In this document: one piece after another, positions 48,882 through 60,800 of the stretch
How the letters are laid out: the number at the start of each line of letters is the position of its first letter
Numbering within the stretch: the first letter of the stretch is position 1
Assembly: GCF_003369915.1 (NCBI RefSeq)
Contig: NW_022881614.1
Location: forward strand, 13,446,001-13,510,000
Origin: Drosophila miranda
Lineage: Eukaryota > Arthropoda > Insecta > Diptera > Drosophilidae
Length of the DNA stretch: 64,000 bases
Direction of reading: 5' to 3'
Notes under the pieces: model-generated
Database searches by the model: none
What the model saw: the letters and a program-made list of their open reading frames with translations, nothing else
Told to the model about the DNA's origin: nothing
Program-made: the position numbers and the translations under genes

Positions 48882-51525
48882 ATGCACATGCTACAACCAG
48901 CCAGACTCAAGTACATCACTATATTCACACTGCGTCATACCTGGAGATATTTTCTGTTCGTGGCCAAGCTGCTGCACTACATCTACACGATAGTCATATA
49001 TCCCTTGTGGCTGCCATCGAATCGGGAGCACAACAAAAATATCATGGATCAAGAAATGGCAGAGGAGCAAGACATGCCAGAGGAGAGAGGCCATCGGGAG
49101 AATTTAGTCGACCAGCAACAGGAGGTCCTGCGGGCCCATGCGGATATTGTGGCACGCTTTCAGGTCATAGCAGCTGTAGAGCCGATGGATGCGGCCAGTG
49201 ACATGGACGACGAGGACGACGACGATGTGGATGTGGACTATGGCGACTCGGATTCGGACTCGGAGCTTGAGGAAATGTTTTCAGATGAGTCGAGCAGCTC
49301 CAGCGACGAGGCCGACGAACAGGACTCCAAAGAGATTTCAAAAAGCGCCCTTAGTGCGTCCCTCTTATCCGATGAGGAACAGCAGCAGCCAAAGACACTG
49401 CGCCAGTACAGCTTCCAGCCCCTGCGTCTGGTGAAGTGCGCCTACAAGTATAAGCATTGCGCTGGTGGCTACCCGCTGGCCCGCAGTGGCCACCGCATCA
49501 TCGCTTCAAATTCTCATCTGTACTCTCTGGGCGGCTACAATCCCCGGAGCGCCGTCACTGCAGCTCGTCGCGGTCGCTGCCTGCTCTTCCAGGAGCTCTG
49601 GAGCTACAACTTTGCCACCAATCTCTGGAGGCTGGAGCTGAATGCAGAGAACGCCAGCAACTTGCCTGTGGAGCTGGCCTCCAACGCATTGACCATTCAC
49701 AATAACGTGTTGATTGTGAGTATTTATCGAGGGAGGAGGTGCAAGACAAAAATAGATAATTGTCTCTGTGATCTTCTGTGTGTGTGTGTGCGAGATTGCA
49801 AATGCGCGTGTGGGTCTGTGTGTGTGTGTGTGTGTGAATAGGAAAGCGAAACTGTTAGAAAAGCCCCTAGCCCCGCGATGTCTGCCCCGTTCCGCGAATT
49901 ACAATGAAAACTTGTTTTTCCTAGCAACGAAAACCATTTTGGGCCAATAGTGCAGGGTGTGCGGATGCAAAGGGGCAGCGCCCAATGTGCATCCAATACC
50001 GGGCATTGTACCCTTGCCAAGCTCGCGATGAAAAACAAAATCACTTCCCGTGCCCGCTACATCACCCTCACCTCACAGCTGAGAGCGCGCGCGCTTTTTG
50101 GCTGTGGCTGTGGCTGTGACTGAGGCTGACTGCCTTTGGTATTTTATGCTGGCTGAAAATGCCCTTTCCTTTTCCCTTTCCCGTGCATTCCTCAATTAGC
50201 TATAATTTAATGACGAATCATGACCGATACACACAAAACATACTGGCGAGGCATGTTTCCGCTTATCTGGGGAGACGACACTGGTCAGCCTCTGTTCGGT
50301 TCCCTCCAGAGCAGATAAGCAGTGCCTGCTGGCTTTGTTGCCTCAATATCTTCTTAATTGATGCATAGCCAGCAGTCAGGGGCGTGTACACACTACTGCT
50401 CGCTTCCTAAATACCAAACAAACAGAGATAAGTTTCAATTGATCGTTCTTTTGCTCTTTGCAGTCCCATGGAGGTACTGGTTATCCCTTCGGGGAGTCCT
50501 GTTCGAACGATTGCTATGTGTATCGAACGGCCAGTGTTGGGGCGACGCCTGCCGTCGAACGCTTGAAGGTCACCGGGGATCGACCAACTGCCCAATACGG
50601 TCCAGGGATTGTGATCCACAAAAATTATCTGTACACAATCGGGGGAACAACTGGCTTCGACTATACCTGCGACGTCTATCGCTTGGACCTGCGCACAGGA
50701 GTGTGGGAGAATGTGTACATTAGTCGGCCGGAGATGCGCGAAGATCCCGAGGGCCGCTACCGCCACGAGGTGATCTACGATGAAAAGCACATCTTTGTGC
50801 TTGGCGGCGGGACTTCGCACTCTGTGTACGATCTTCAACGCATTCCAGCGTACAACTTGGATGCCAACTGCTGGGACTACTTCGACACTTTCCCAGATCG
50901 ACGGATCGTCGATGTGGAGCAGAACAATAAGGGCTATCCGAAGCCGCGCAAGTGCTTCTCGTGTGTGCAACACCAGTCCACCAATGGAGATATCGAAGCC
51001 TTCATCACGGGTGGCTTGCAGGTGCGTTCAACTCTGTGATCTCTTCTTGAAAAATGCTATTAATATATTCAAAATATTCCTCCTCCCCATGCTTAGGGTG
51101 ACTTTTCGACATATTTTTCTGATATTTGGAAGCTGAATATGCGCACCAAGCAGTGGTTCCTCATTGAGACAAGTCTGCCCCGACCCCTGTACTTCCATTC
51201 GGCCGCACATTCGGACAACGGCTGCATGTACGTGTTCGGTGGCATCGAGTACAATGAGAAGGAGATGCGTCGACGCAACGGTCTCTACAAGATGTGGATG
51301 ACCGTGCCAAAGCTGAGCGAAATGTGCTGGGAGGCCATAACCTACTACAACGATAATCTCGACATGTACGATCGCAAGGCACTTCTTAAAGCTGGCTTCC
51401 CCAAGACATTCACGGATCGCCTGCCGACGCAAACGAGGAAGAAGGCCGAGAAGAACGAGCCAGACCCATTCATGCTTGTATCTCTTTACTGCAACCCTAA
51501 GCGTGCTCGCTCCACAACGCAATAG
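48882..51525 (+). CDS. slim: KLHDC10-like kelch-repeat protein, intact
   Basis: The vertebrate relative KLHDC10 is a Cullin-2 substrate receptor that also acts on PP5/ASK1; the fly relative is Slim. Exons 48882-49715, 50464-51021 and 51097-51525 join in phase 0 (278+186+143 codons including stop; 606 residues). The N-terminus has a hydrophobic stretch (about residues 22-43), then an acidic/Ser run (about 106-150). Kelch repeats begin at about residue 188 (LARSGHRIIASNSHLYSLGGYNP) and continue through YLYTIGGTTGFDY, HIFVLGGGTS and CMYVFGGIEYN. The C-terminal part (MWMTVPKLSEMCWEAI, RKALLKAGFP) matches the family end. An alternative start at 49044 would drop the hydrophobic stretch. No lesion is seen. 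Confidence 0.88.
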
Positions 51526-52130
51526 GGTATTGAGATTAAATCAAAACCCTCTCCCTTCGAAAAACAAACAAAAACAAACAAAAAACTTTAGTTACGTGGA
51601 CCCTTTAATGGACTCTTTTGGTGCCGTGCCACCTGGCCTCTTACATACTAACAAAACTTTGCGTTACTATTGTTTAAAAGTTTTGTTTTGATATTGAGCG
51701 CGCGCTGTGATCGAATACGAAGGACATTTATAGTTGTACACATGCATACATCATACATATGTATGTATTTTGATATTTCGTAGACTCGAAAGAAAAAGGC
51801 AGACATGTTTAGCATGTAGATAAGATTGTAATTAAGTTAGCTAGCTGAACAGCCAGAACAACTCCAGCAACAGACATACAACAAGCAACGCGAATGCAAT
51901 TCTAAACACCAGCTTAACAGATCGGATCGTTACAGTGCAGTGCAGCGCAGTACCGCCAGCGCACTCCCCAGTTTCACCCCAACCACACCGACATCCTCAA
52001 AAATCGTTTGGCTCTTTCTCTCTCTCAATATATTTCTCTTCACCCGCACAGACTCTTGAATCCAAAATAAATTAGTTTTGAAGGCTACACCAAACAATGT
52101 CATATAGAGGAGGTGTGCAAATTAAATAAC
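51526..52130. other. 3' flank of slim
   Basis: No coding evidence. AATAAA at about 52065 is a candidate polyadenylation signal. Ends at the errantivirus-like LTR. Confidence 0.4.
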
Positions 52131-52650
52131 TGCGGTAGCGGATTGTGTTTTTAAAAAGTTTTTATTTTACTTCTAACTTCACTGATATAGATTTAAGTAG
52201 AGGGTCACAAAGGATTCCGGACAAAGGGTTTGCGCGATCTTAATTTTTAGCTCGACTTTGCGGTGTCGCTTCTGGATCAAGACTCACTTGAACTTTCTGA
52301 TCTTTGCATCGTTGATCCCTTTCGGGAATAGTTTTTCTATAAACATTTCAATTGATTTCGCCATCCCGAGTATTGGATTTCGTCATCCAAAGAGAGAACT
52401 GTAAAATGCCTAAAGTGCAGGATCTGCAGAAAGCCGGGAGTGAGATTGTTTATGAGAAGCCGGGTGTGGGCAAACATTGGTTTTCCATTTAGGCGAGTGT
52501 CAAAGATTGGGATTGCGGCGGGAGCCCTTGAGATTGTACATCTTAGAAATCAATTAGGCGGAGGCCCAAGATTGAAATTGTTTTCGTTTTGGAAAGCCAA
52601 AGATTGTTTACAACTCGTATAAGAGCTCAATAGAATTGGGTACGTTAACT
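52131..52650 (-). repeat. 3' LTR of the errantivirus-like element
   Basis: On the minus strand it starts AGTTAACGTACCC at 52650 and ends CGCAGTTATTTAAT at 52131. It is close to the copy at 22226-22739, with about 10 bp of length difference. A run of G (CCCCCC on plus) lies just before it, as expected for a polypurine tract. Confidence 0.8.
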
Positions 52651-53347
52651 CCCCCCATTCTTAAATGTTTCGTCCCGATACATTTTGAAGTTCTGATAGA
52701 GCTCTAATTTCTTCTGACAGTATTTGAATGTTGCTTTCCACTATTTATCCTGACGGTATTCTTATTGATTTAATAAGTACAAATTTGGTTAATTTATAGC
52801 CGAAGTAAAATAACATTATCAATATCAAAATGATTAAGAATAATGTTGTTAATGGTAAGGCCGTATTACCTAATGTTATAAGGGGATTTAAAATATTAAC
52901 ATTATCAAAAGAAAATTGCTTATCATTCGATTGTATATAATCAACTTATTCAAAATCGCTATATCTATGATGCGATATATATCTTAGAATTTTACCCTTA
53001 TCATTTATGTGGGTTATATTATTTATTACAATTGTGTTGTTGAATATAAGGAGATACGATCCTAACAAAGTAGTATTGTCTACGATATTTTTGCCTGAAA
53101 CTAATATGGCACCATCCTGAATGATGTATACTTCTTTGTTTTTTCCCCCTTTTTTAGTGCAGTTGGCTTAAAAGCCATTAAGTAAATTGGTGAAACAGGT
53201 CTTCTTTAAATTTATTTGTGCGTAATTGTTAAAAGTTTCACTTTTAAAATTATTCATTAAATAGTATTTCTCCTTACATTCACAAACTTTTTCACTTATC
53301 ACTAACATTCCATCATTTTGTGAGATGGCTCTTGCATGGTAAAACTT

Positions 53348-54082
53348 TCAAATATCTTTAATTTGAGGATATTTTATGTAAATGATTATTAAATCAGCAT
53401 TTCGAATTATTTTAACCGTTGCAATGTCCAGCAGATCAGACAGTTCAACAGGATGTTTTTCATGCTTATAAATGTCCTCTATTTCGTTTTTATTTAACAT
53501 TTTTGTATTGAAAATGTTTACTTTTAAGAGGGTTATGGTATCAACTAAATTTAGTAGGTCAAAAGTTATTAATTTTAAACGATGCTTTCTCAGTATCGTT
53601 TCTTCATTGAAGATGACATTTTTTAATGAATTTGATAGCAATTCAATTTCTTTGAAAAATTTGGAATTTATTACAAATTGTTTATTATTATTTTCAGTTA
53701 ATTCATTTACTTTATTTTGTATTTTCAAAAAGTCGTCATGATCAGGGCTGCCTGCTATCCATTTCCAAATGGTACCTAATTCATTTATTCCCCTTTCATT
53801 CCGTTTTGGAACTAATTCTGAAATCATTAATTTTAATAGACTTAAGTCCATTGATATTTCCCACTCATCGTCTGAATTAATTGATTTGTTGACATATTTG
53901 GATTCTTTATCAATTATCTCTCTATAAAAACTCAAATTAGTAATATGGAAAAGTTCAGCGTATGTTTCATAAGTGTAAACGTCTCTGTCGTCTTTGAGCA
54001 ATAGATAGTCACTATGCGTATAGTCAATTACTTCCGAAGTCGTCAATATAACAAAAGTCAGTATTAGTATATTCGCATACAT
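53348..54082 (-). pseudogene. Errantivirus-like envelope gene, N-terminal part, broken
   Basis: The minus-strand frame of 244 codons opens with a signal-peptide-like hydrophobic start. A basic site precedes a hydrophobic segment in the middle, the layout of insect errantivirus fusion proteins. The frame ends at 53348; the rest of the ectodomain and a hydrophobic membrane stretch are recognisable only in other frames down to about 52700. No complete envelope protein is encoded. Confidence 0.65.
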
Positions 54083-54309
54083 TTTCTGGAAAAAAAATAT
54101 TTAATATTTGATGTTATCTTTATGTATAATTGTTTCTATTGTAGATTATAATTTTATTCGGTCGATTTTCCTTAACTACCTGCTTTTTGTATCGGGATTG
54201 AAGTTTATTTCTTTCCCCAAATTTCTTTTCATAAACTACTTCTCCTATTTTATAATCTTTTTCTCTTCTATCTTTGTTATGTAGCTTAAGCATTTTGGTC
54301 TGAGCTTCC

Positions 54310-56089
54310 TCAGCTGAGCTTCCTGGTCGTTGAATGTATCGTCAGGTTATATTTCAGTGCCGCCCTTATTATTATTTCTGAATAATCTGTTAGATTTAGT
54401 TCATCCTTGATGCACCGCGCTATTTCTGTTAGTGTGGAATGTACCCTTTCTACCTGACCATTTGAGGTGCTGTGTCTGGGATCAGCATAATAAATAGTTA
54501 AGTTACTTCTTTGTATGAATGATCTAAATTGTGCTGAAGTAAAGCTTGGTTCGTTGTCAGTCATTAAAGATGTTGCTAACGGAAAGTGTTGCAAAATTTC
54601 CATTACCTTATTTTCAATGTTTAATTTACTTTGAATTTCCTTGACCACCAAGTATTTGGAATAAGAATCTATACAAGTTATGAATGTTAGGTTTTGGGCA
54701 TAGTATATGTCTAAGTGTAATTGATCTCCTTCTTTTGCTGGAATGGGAGCTTCCCCAATTGGAATTTTTACAGGGTGTCTGTGATATTTGTTTTTGTTAC
54801 AGATCTCACAATTTTTTATATATTCCTTTAATTTTTTGTGCAGGTTTGGCCAATAATACAGCTTAGTTATTTGTTTGTAATTTTCGTCTAGTCCTCTATG
54901 AGCTCTGCAATGTGTTTCTTCTATAATTATAGCTTTATCTTCTGAATTTACTACATCTTGGAGGAACTTTCTCGTGAAGAGAAATTTATTTATGAAGTTT
55001 TCCTTTAGCTTATTTTGGATAAGGTATAAATCTTCTAAAGTGCAGTGTATTCCTGTGGTTAAGTGAGGCTGAATAAATTCTTTTAAAATGATTAGCAGAT
55101 TGTCTACCGTATCAAATTCAATAATATGTCGGGTATTTTCATAAACTCTTACTAACTCATGAACTGTTGATCTCCCTTGCGCTAATAGTAGCTGCTGTTT
55201 AAATTGGTTTAGAGGCTTGCTAGTCTCTTGAATGACGTTTTCAAAACTACTCTCTGCTGAATGCTGAGTATTTATGTCTGATTCTGATTCTGTCTGGTCG
55301 ACATCACTATCTGTCATATGATTTATTTTAATCCGAGATAAAGCGTCCGCTACTACGTTAGTTGAGCCTGGCTTATAAATGATTTTTGGTGTGAAACTTT
55401 CTATGAAGTAATACCAACGTTTCATTTCAACATTTGGATTTTTTTGCGACATTGCAAAGGACAAAGGTTGGTGATCTGTATGTATTTCAATTCCACTCAC
55501 TCCGTATAAATAATTTCGCAAATTTTTTAATGCCCATACAATAGCTAATAATTCCTTTTTATTAGTAGCATATAATTGCTCGGTTTTACTTAAAGTTTTA
55601 GAAATAAATGTTATGGGATTCCCATCTTGCGACAAAACTGCACCTATTGCTATGTCCGATGCATCTGTGGTTAATGTGAATTTTTTATTGTAATCTGGTT
55701 GTACTAATTCAATATGTGCTATTAAACTGTCCATTAAATTATTAAATGCTCCCATTGCTGGTTCATCCAGCTGTATTTGGTTCATCCAGCTGTATTAATG
55801 TTTTCTTGGATGCCCTTCGTGAATCTTTCCCATTTACTCCACTCAGATATTTTGTTAATGGTTTGGCAATTGTAGCATAATTTCGGACAAATTTTCTGTA
55901 ATACCCTGTTAGTCCTAAGAAGCTACGTAGCTCTCTGATATTTTTAGGTATTGGATAGTTTTGTATTGTGGAGATTTTGTCTGGATCTGTTTTAATGATA
56001 TTTTGGGAAACAATGTATCCCAGAAATTTGGTTTCCAATTGAAAGAATTTAGACTTTTCTAGGGAAATTTTCATGTTAGCGTTTTGCAA
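54310..56089 (-). pseudogene. Errantivirus-like pol remnant: RT C-terminus, RNase H, integrase
   Basis: 56089-55763 encodes the RT thumb/connection (FLGYIVSQN, FLGLTGYYRKFVRNY). The frame changes in a short duplicated stretch near 55785. 55785-54310 encodes RNase H (TTDASDIAIGAVLSQDG, HTDHQPLSF) and integrase with a zinc-binding HHCC (about 54900-54800) and a D, D, E triad (LHLDIYY, TDNEPSF, NGQVERVHS). It stops near 54310, where GCTCAGCTGAGGAAGCTCAG is a local repeat; the integrase tail continues in another frame to about 54150. The RT active site is deleted. Confidence 0.8.
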
Positions 56090-56501
56090 TATCTGTATTA
56101 TATGAATTAGATAATTCTTTTTTATTTTCGTAAATTCCCTTTTTTATATAACAGGAAGTTGCTCCCGTATCTATCAAAACTTTTAATTCTCTGTTTATTT
56201 TTTTATCTACTCTTTTTAAGTAGGGCTTAATCGGGGGCTGATCTAAAAAATGGTCCTCCTCAATGTTATTTATCCGCATTGCTTTATTAGCCGGTTGTTC
56301 CGACATTTCGTTCGGCTTTCGTTTCTGCGCCTGATTTTCGTTAGACTGATTATTCGGTACTACGTTTGCCCTAAAATGCTGAGCTTGGTTATAATTGTTA
56401 TTATTTCTCCTATAATAACCGTTAGTATTCTCCCGATAATTTCTATTTGGGAAGGGATGGGGGTTCGCTGAGTCATGCGCATTTTGCAATTCCAAATGCA
56501 A
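56076..56501 (-). pseudogene. Errantivirus-like gag C-terminus and protease start
   Basis: Asn/Arg/Gln-rich gag tail (NRNYRENTNGYYRRNNNNYN) followed by the retropepsin active site LIDTGATSCYI. The frame is then joined directly to RT C-terminal sequence at about 56090, showing the internal deletion. Confidence 0.7.
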
Positions 56502-56510
56502 CCCGGTTCA

Positions 56511-57095
56511 AGGTCTTTTCAGGCAAACGACGGCGTAGTATGACGAAAAGTACAGGTACAGATGAAACGTTGAAAATTCGGTGGTTGGAAAACCTAAACT
56601 GTTGCTGAGGACAAAGGGAGTTATGCTACAGTTTTGCTGCGTAATAAGTCCGTGACCTAGTTTATCCATGATGTCATACGCAATAAGATGACGATGTTGT
56701 CCGGAAATACGTAGCAGGCAGATACTATGAATTGTGAACGATTAAAGAATCGTTTTAGAGGCCTATGTCGACGCGGCTTGAAGATCATGTAACCTAAAAT
56801 GAGACCATCTTTAACACAAATGTTTTAAAGACTAAAATGTATAGAAAATATGTATGTACCATTTTCATTTTGAGAGCCGCAACCATTTTTAACAATTAAA
56901 TATAGTATTCCTGGCCTCGCTGGCAAAACCAGCTTTTTAAATGCAATCAAATCAAATTCTCTTTTGGCGCCAGAGAGTTGCCACTCACGATGCAACGTGA
57001 ACAAGCCAGCCAGCTGATAGCCTTTTGCCATTCAGTGTGCACTCTGTGGAGGCGTTTTTGTTTTTTTCCTTTTATGTTTTAACAAACTTCTCAAA
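56511..57095. other. Intergenic, upstream of Lamtor2
   Basis: No coding frame of note. CAGCTGAT near 57010 matches the E-box core-promoter motif (CAGCTGWW), about 85 bp before the Lamtor2 start. Confidence 0.4.
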
Positions 57096-57579
57096 ATGCT
57101 CAAAAAGGCTCTCACACAAGTTCTAAGCCAGGCAAATACCGGGGCGTGGAGAACACCCTGTAAGACAGTAGTATCACTGAAATGCAGTGAAACTAATCAG
57201 TGTCTGTACTTACAGTCTGCTGAGTCAGGAGGGTGCCTTGGCCTCTCCGGCTATGGCGATAAGGATGCTCGCATTACTGCCGCCATTGCCAGCAATATTT
57301 GGGCAGCCTACGAAAAACATGGACGGAATGCATTCCGCGAAGACCGATTGACCTTTGTGCTGATTGATTGCGAGACGGGTCATGTGGCCATAACACAGGC
57401 AAGTCTCCATCAAATCACATCGTCAGACTAATTCTCGATCAACGCTTTTATTGCAGGTGGCCAGTGTGCTGTTGTGCCTGTATGCCAGAAGCCACGTCGG
57501 ATTGGGCCTACTCAAGCAAAAGGCCATGTCCCTGGTCGCCTATTTGGAGAGACCACTGAAGCAGATCTCGGCCTCGTGA
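57096..57579 (+). pseudogene. Lamtor2: LAMTOR2/p14 Ragulator subunit, two single-base frameshifts
   Basis: LAMTOR2 is a roadblock-fold subunit of the late-endosomal/lysosomal Ragulator that anchors Rag GTPases and mTORC1. Exons are 57096-57159, 57216-57398 and 57457-57579. MLKKALTQVLSQANTG, SGYGDKDARITAAIASNIWAAY, FVLIDCETGHVAITQ and the tail GLGLLKQKAMSLVAYLERPL fit the family over its normal length of about 125 residues. A one-base loss in the G-run at 57141-57144 (expected GGGGG) and another after 57238 (GGCCTCTCC, expected GGCCTTCTCC) destroy the frame. Both lie in homopolymers, so consensus error is possible. Intron 2 uses a GC donor (CAG|GCAAGT) with a good consensus otherwise. Confidence 0.82.
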
Positions 57580-57814
57580 AGGCGAGCCCTTGCCGTGTCG
57601 CCGACGCTGCAGTCTCGTTGACTATTTCTAAGTTTATACAGTAATGCAGAATTAAACATGCCAATATACGTACGTACGCATAGTGGGGTTTTCGGATAAA
57701 AGGGTCGGCTTTATTTTACTGAATTATTTCTTTGAAGTACACACAAGAGCTTAGATACTCGTACATTTTAGGACTTAGTTGGTAATCTGCTAGTCTGGCC
57801 GCCGCCGCCAGTGC

Positions 57815-60800
57815 TTATTCGATGGCATACAACTTCAGTGTGCGGTCCATGCTGGTGGAGGCGAGGTACTGGGCATGCTTCCCGAAGTGGACACCGGTTG
57901 CTAGGGCCGTGTGGTCGTTGAATATCTTCAGATCCTGCCACTGCTTGCATAGGTAAACCCTGAAAAGGAAAGCAAATATCATCAATATTGTAGCCATGGC
58001 AACATAATCGAATACGGGTAAACGAGTACGGGCCAACGAGTTTCGCAGAGGAAACAGCACGTACGAAATGCACAAATCTAAAAGAAAAGTCTATAGGAAA
58101 TATGAAGGTAAAATTCAAGTATTGGGAGTGACGGGAATGATGATTTAACGCAAAATCCTTGCTTTGATAGATTTTATACGTCCTCGGACCCACAAGGAGC
58201 CGGAAGCCCCCAAGCCCATCAATCTATCAATTGATGATTTCAATGCGGTAGGAATATCAATCACATTGCAAGAGTCAATGGCATTCGTTAATGGTTTGGT
58301 TACAGCGCGGCGAACTGGCCAATCCCCGGGCTCCATGCGTGGTTACAACCATCGATCCGGAGTACATAACCGACGCCAGTTCGCAGCGCTTGGCCAGAAA
58401 GTTCCGCATGAAAACGTGAGTGAATGGGGGTTGGGGCAAGTAGAGCGAACTCCCGTCGAAGACTGACTTGCTCATTTCCTTAGCGACATTTTACTGCTAC
58501 GCGACATCACGCGCAACCGATTCATGCACTATGCCACGCAGGAGATGTTCCTGGATAGGAAACGCGAGAAGGAGCACCAGGACAGGTTGTACGGGAAGGC
58601 AGAAGACTTTCACAAGTTCGCCGAAGAGTCGCTGAAGAAAATGGAGGCAGACGAGTTTATGAAAATGCTGGAGGCCCAACAGAAGCTGAAGATGCTGAAG
58701 GAGAACAAGGTGTCGGAGGAGCTTAACGAGGTTAAGCTCGAGCATCAGCGTATCCTGATGGAGGTGCAGGAAGTCTACGGCCGCTTCCAGTATCTGCTCA
58801 AGCTAATCCGCTATTTCGATGACTCGGTTGATGAGCTGGCAGAGGAGGGTCCGGACAGGGATAGGCTGACCATGCCTAAGGAGATCGTCTGCATGGAGAT
58901 GAGCGAGCGACATCCAGCCGGCCTGGAACAGGTGCAGCAAGTGCAGAACTACATCGAGAAAGTGGTGAGGCTTTACCTCGCCAAGCGCAACCACTTGGAT
59001 GCAGACGTTTGGATTAGGGGCTACGAACGGAACCGCCTAAAGGTCTCCAGGCATACTCCACGACAAAGCTGTGAGTGCAATACATTTTCTCTTTCTATAA
59101 GGTATATTCTTAGCAACTGTCGTGCTTGCAGAAAAAAACATTCGAGCGCAAGGTGACGGCAAACGTTTCCCTGAAGGACCCTGAGTTCCTGCAGCGTCGC
59201 GTGGCTGGTCTGCAGCAACGTGCCACCGAGTTGTTGAGCGTCTACGAGCAGAGCTACTGCAAAGAGTGAGTTGAGAGTTGTGCTGCGAGAGATCAGTTCG
59301 AATACACATATATTTCCCTCCCAGCAAGCTGAACATAAGGCTCAAAAGCATTGTCCCTGTAATCCTTAAGCACATACAGAACAAAGTGCATCCGGAGCAG
59401 AAAAAGGAGGAGTCGAAGCCACCGCCGCCGCCGCCGAAGCCCGCACAGAAGTCGTCGAAGCAATGGCGCACAATGGAAGACATGCAGGCTCCTCTGCCAG
59501 CCGCAAAGTCGACGTACGAGGACGAGCAGGACACGACCCTGGCCAAGGTGGAGAAGATCCAATCCTATGTTATGGTAAGACCAAATTTTCATTCAAAGCC
59601 AACGCTGTCTAACACCAATGTCCTGCAACAGGAGCTGCTGTCCAAGCTGGACCATAGTGAGCCGACTAAGCTCCGAAGCTTGGAACAGCAGGTTCGTCGC
59701 CGCATGGCGTCGGAGAAGGAAATGTCGAGGCGGGCACTTGTCAAGCAGAACCGCCTACATAACTGGATGGAGCACTTTAAGAAGCATCATCGCTTGCAAC
59801 TGCAGCAGCGACGCAAGAATAAGCTCTAATTCACTCGATGTCTATAAATCTATATATAAAGCTATTCAACTGATTCAGAAGCTGTGCATTTAGCTGTAGT
59901 GGGACGACGACGACTCACCTGACATCGGTTCCGGCAATGGCCAGATATGTGCCGCTCTGGTCAAAGCACAGGTCCTTGACCCCGTAGCCATCGTCCAGTT
60001 GGATTGTTTTAAAGTTCTTCAACTTGCGCAAATCCCACAGTTTGACACAGGCGTCGTCTGCTGCGGTGGCCAAGTAGTAGCCGTTCTCGGAGAAGGAGAT
60101 AGCCGAAATGGGACCAGTGTGGCCGGGGAAGTTCGCCACATTGCTCTGCTCCTTCAGATCCCAGATCTTAACTTGGGAATCGACAGTGCCCGTACCGAAA
60201 ATCAAGCCGTCAGGATGGAACTGGGCCGTCGTCAGACCAACCTCCGCGGTGTCGATAACCTTTGTGAGCAGCCGTCCAGTGCGTATGTCGGAGAAGGCCC
60301 AGTGCTTGTCAGACGATGTGGAGAGCAAGTAGTCGCCAGTGGGGTGCAACGAGAGTCCGGTCACCGGTCCGTCATGGCAGCGCAGAAGTAGCTGCGTCTG
60401 GGATGTGGGAACGTGCCAGATGCGAATATTCATGTCGGGCGAGCCGGTGATGACTGTGTCCTCGTTGGGATGGTAAATTACTTTGGTGATCTTCTTGGTG
60501 TGTCCCTTGAGAATGGCCACCACCTGCTCGGTGTCCTTGTTGAAGACGGTTGCGTTCTTGTCATTGCCGCCGGTCAGGATCTTGCTGTGGTCGGCACTGT
60601 TGATGTCTAGGGCCAGGATGCCGGGTACCGAGGCCGAATGCAGGCCAGGATGGGAGGCCACCGTTAGGAAGCTCTTCACCTGATCAGGTGAGACCAGATC
60701 CTCAGGAACGGTGCGACCGCGTTTCTTGCGCTCCTGCGTGAGCACTGTAGCCTTGTCCTGGAGTTTCTGTATCACCTCTGCATTCATGCCAGCCTGCTCC

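Larger units (their letters stand above)
52131..56510 (-). mobile_element. Errantivirus-like gypsy element with env, internally and 5' deleted
   Basis: Reading on the minus strand: the end of gag and the start of protease (56501-56090), the C-terminal part of RT with RNase H and integrase (56089-54310), env (54082 to about 52700), a poly-G tract and the 3' LTR (52650-52131). The protease/RT centre, including the catalytic YIDD, is deleted at about 56090. The 5' LTR and most of gag are missing beyond 56510. The LTR matches the plus-strand LTR at 22226-22739. It cannot replicate by itself. Confidence 0.83.

Noticed and set aside
58164..58290. An upstream coding exon of the nested gene, reading [18 protein letters not shown]
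   Set aside because: It is in a different frame from the downstream exon, lacks an ATG and a splice site, and 58291 offers a suitable start in the correct frame. It is probably 5' UTR.
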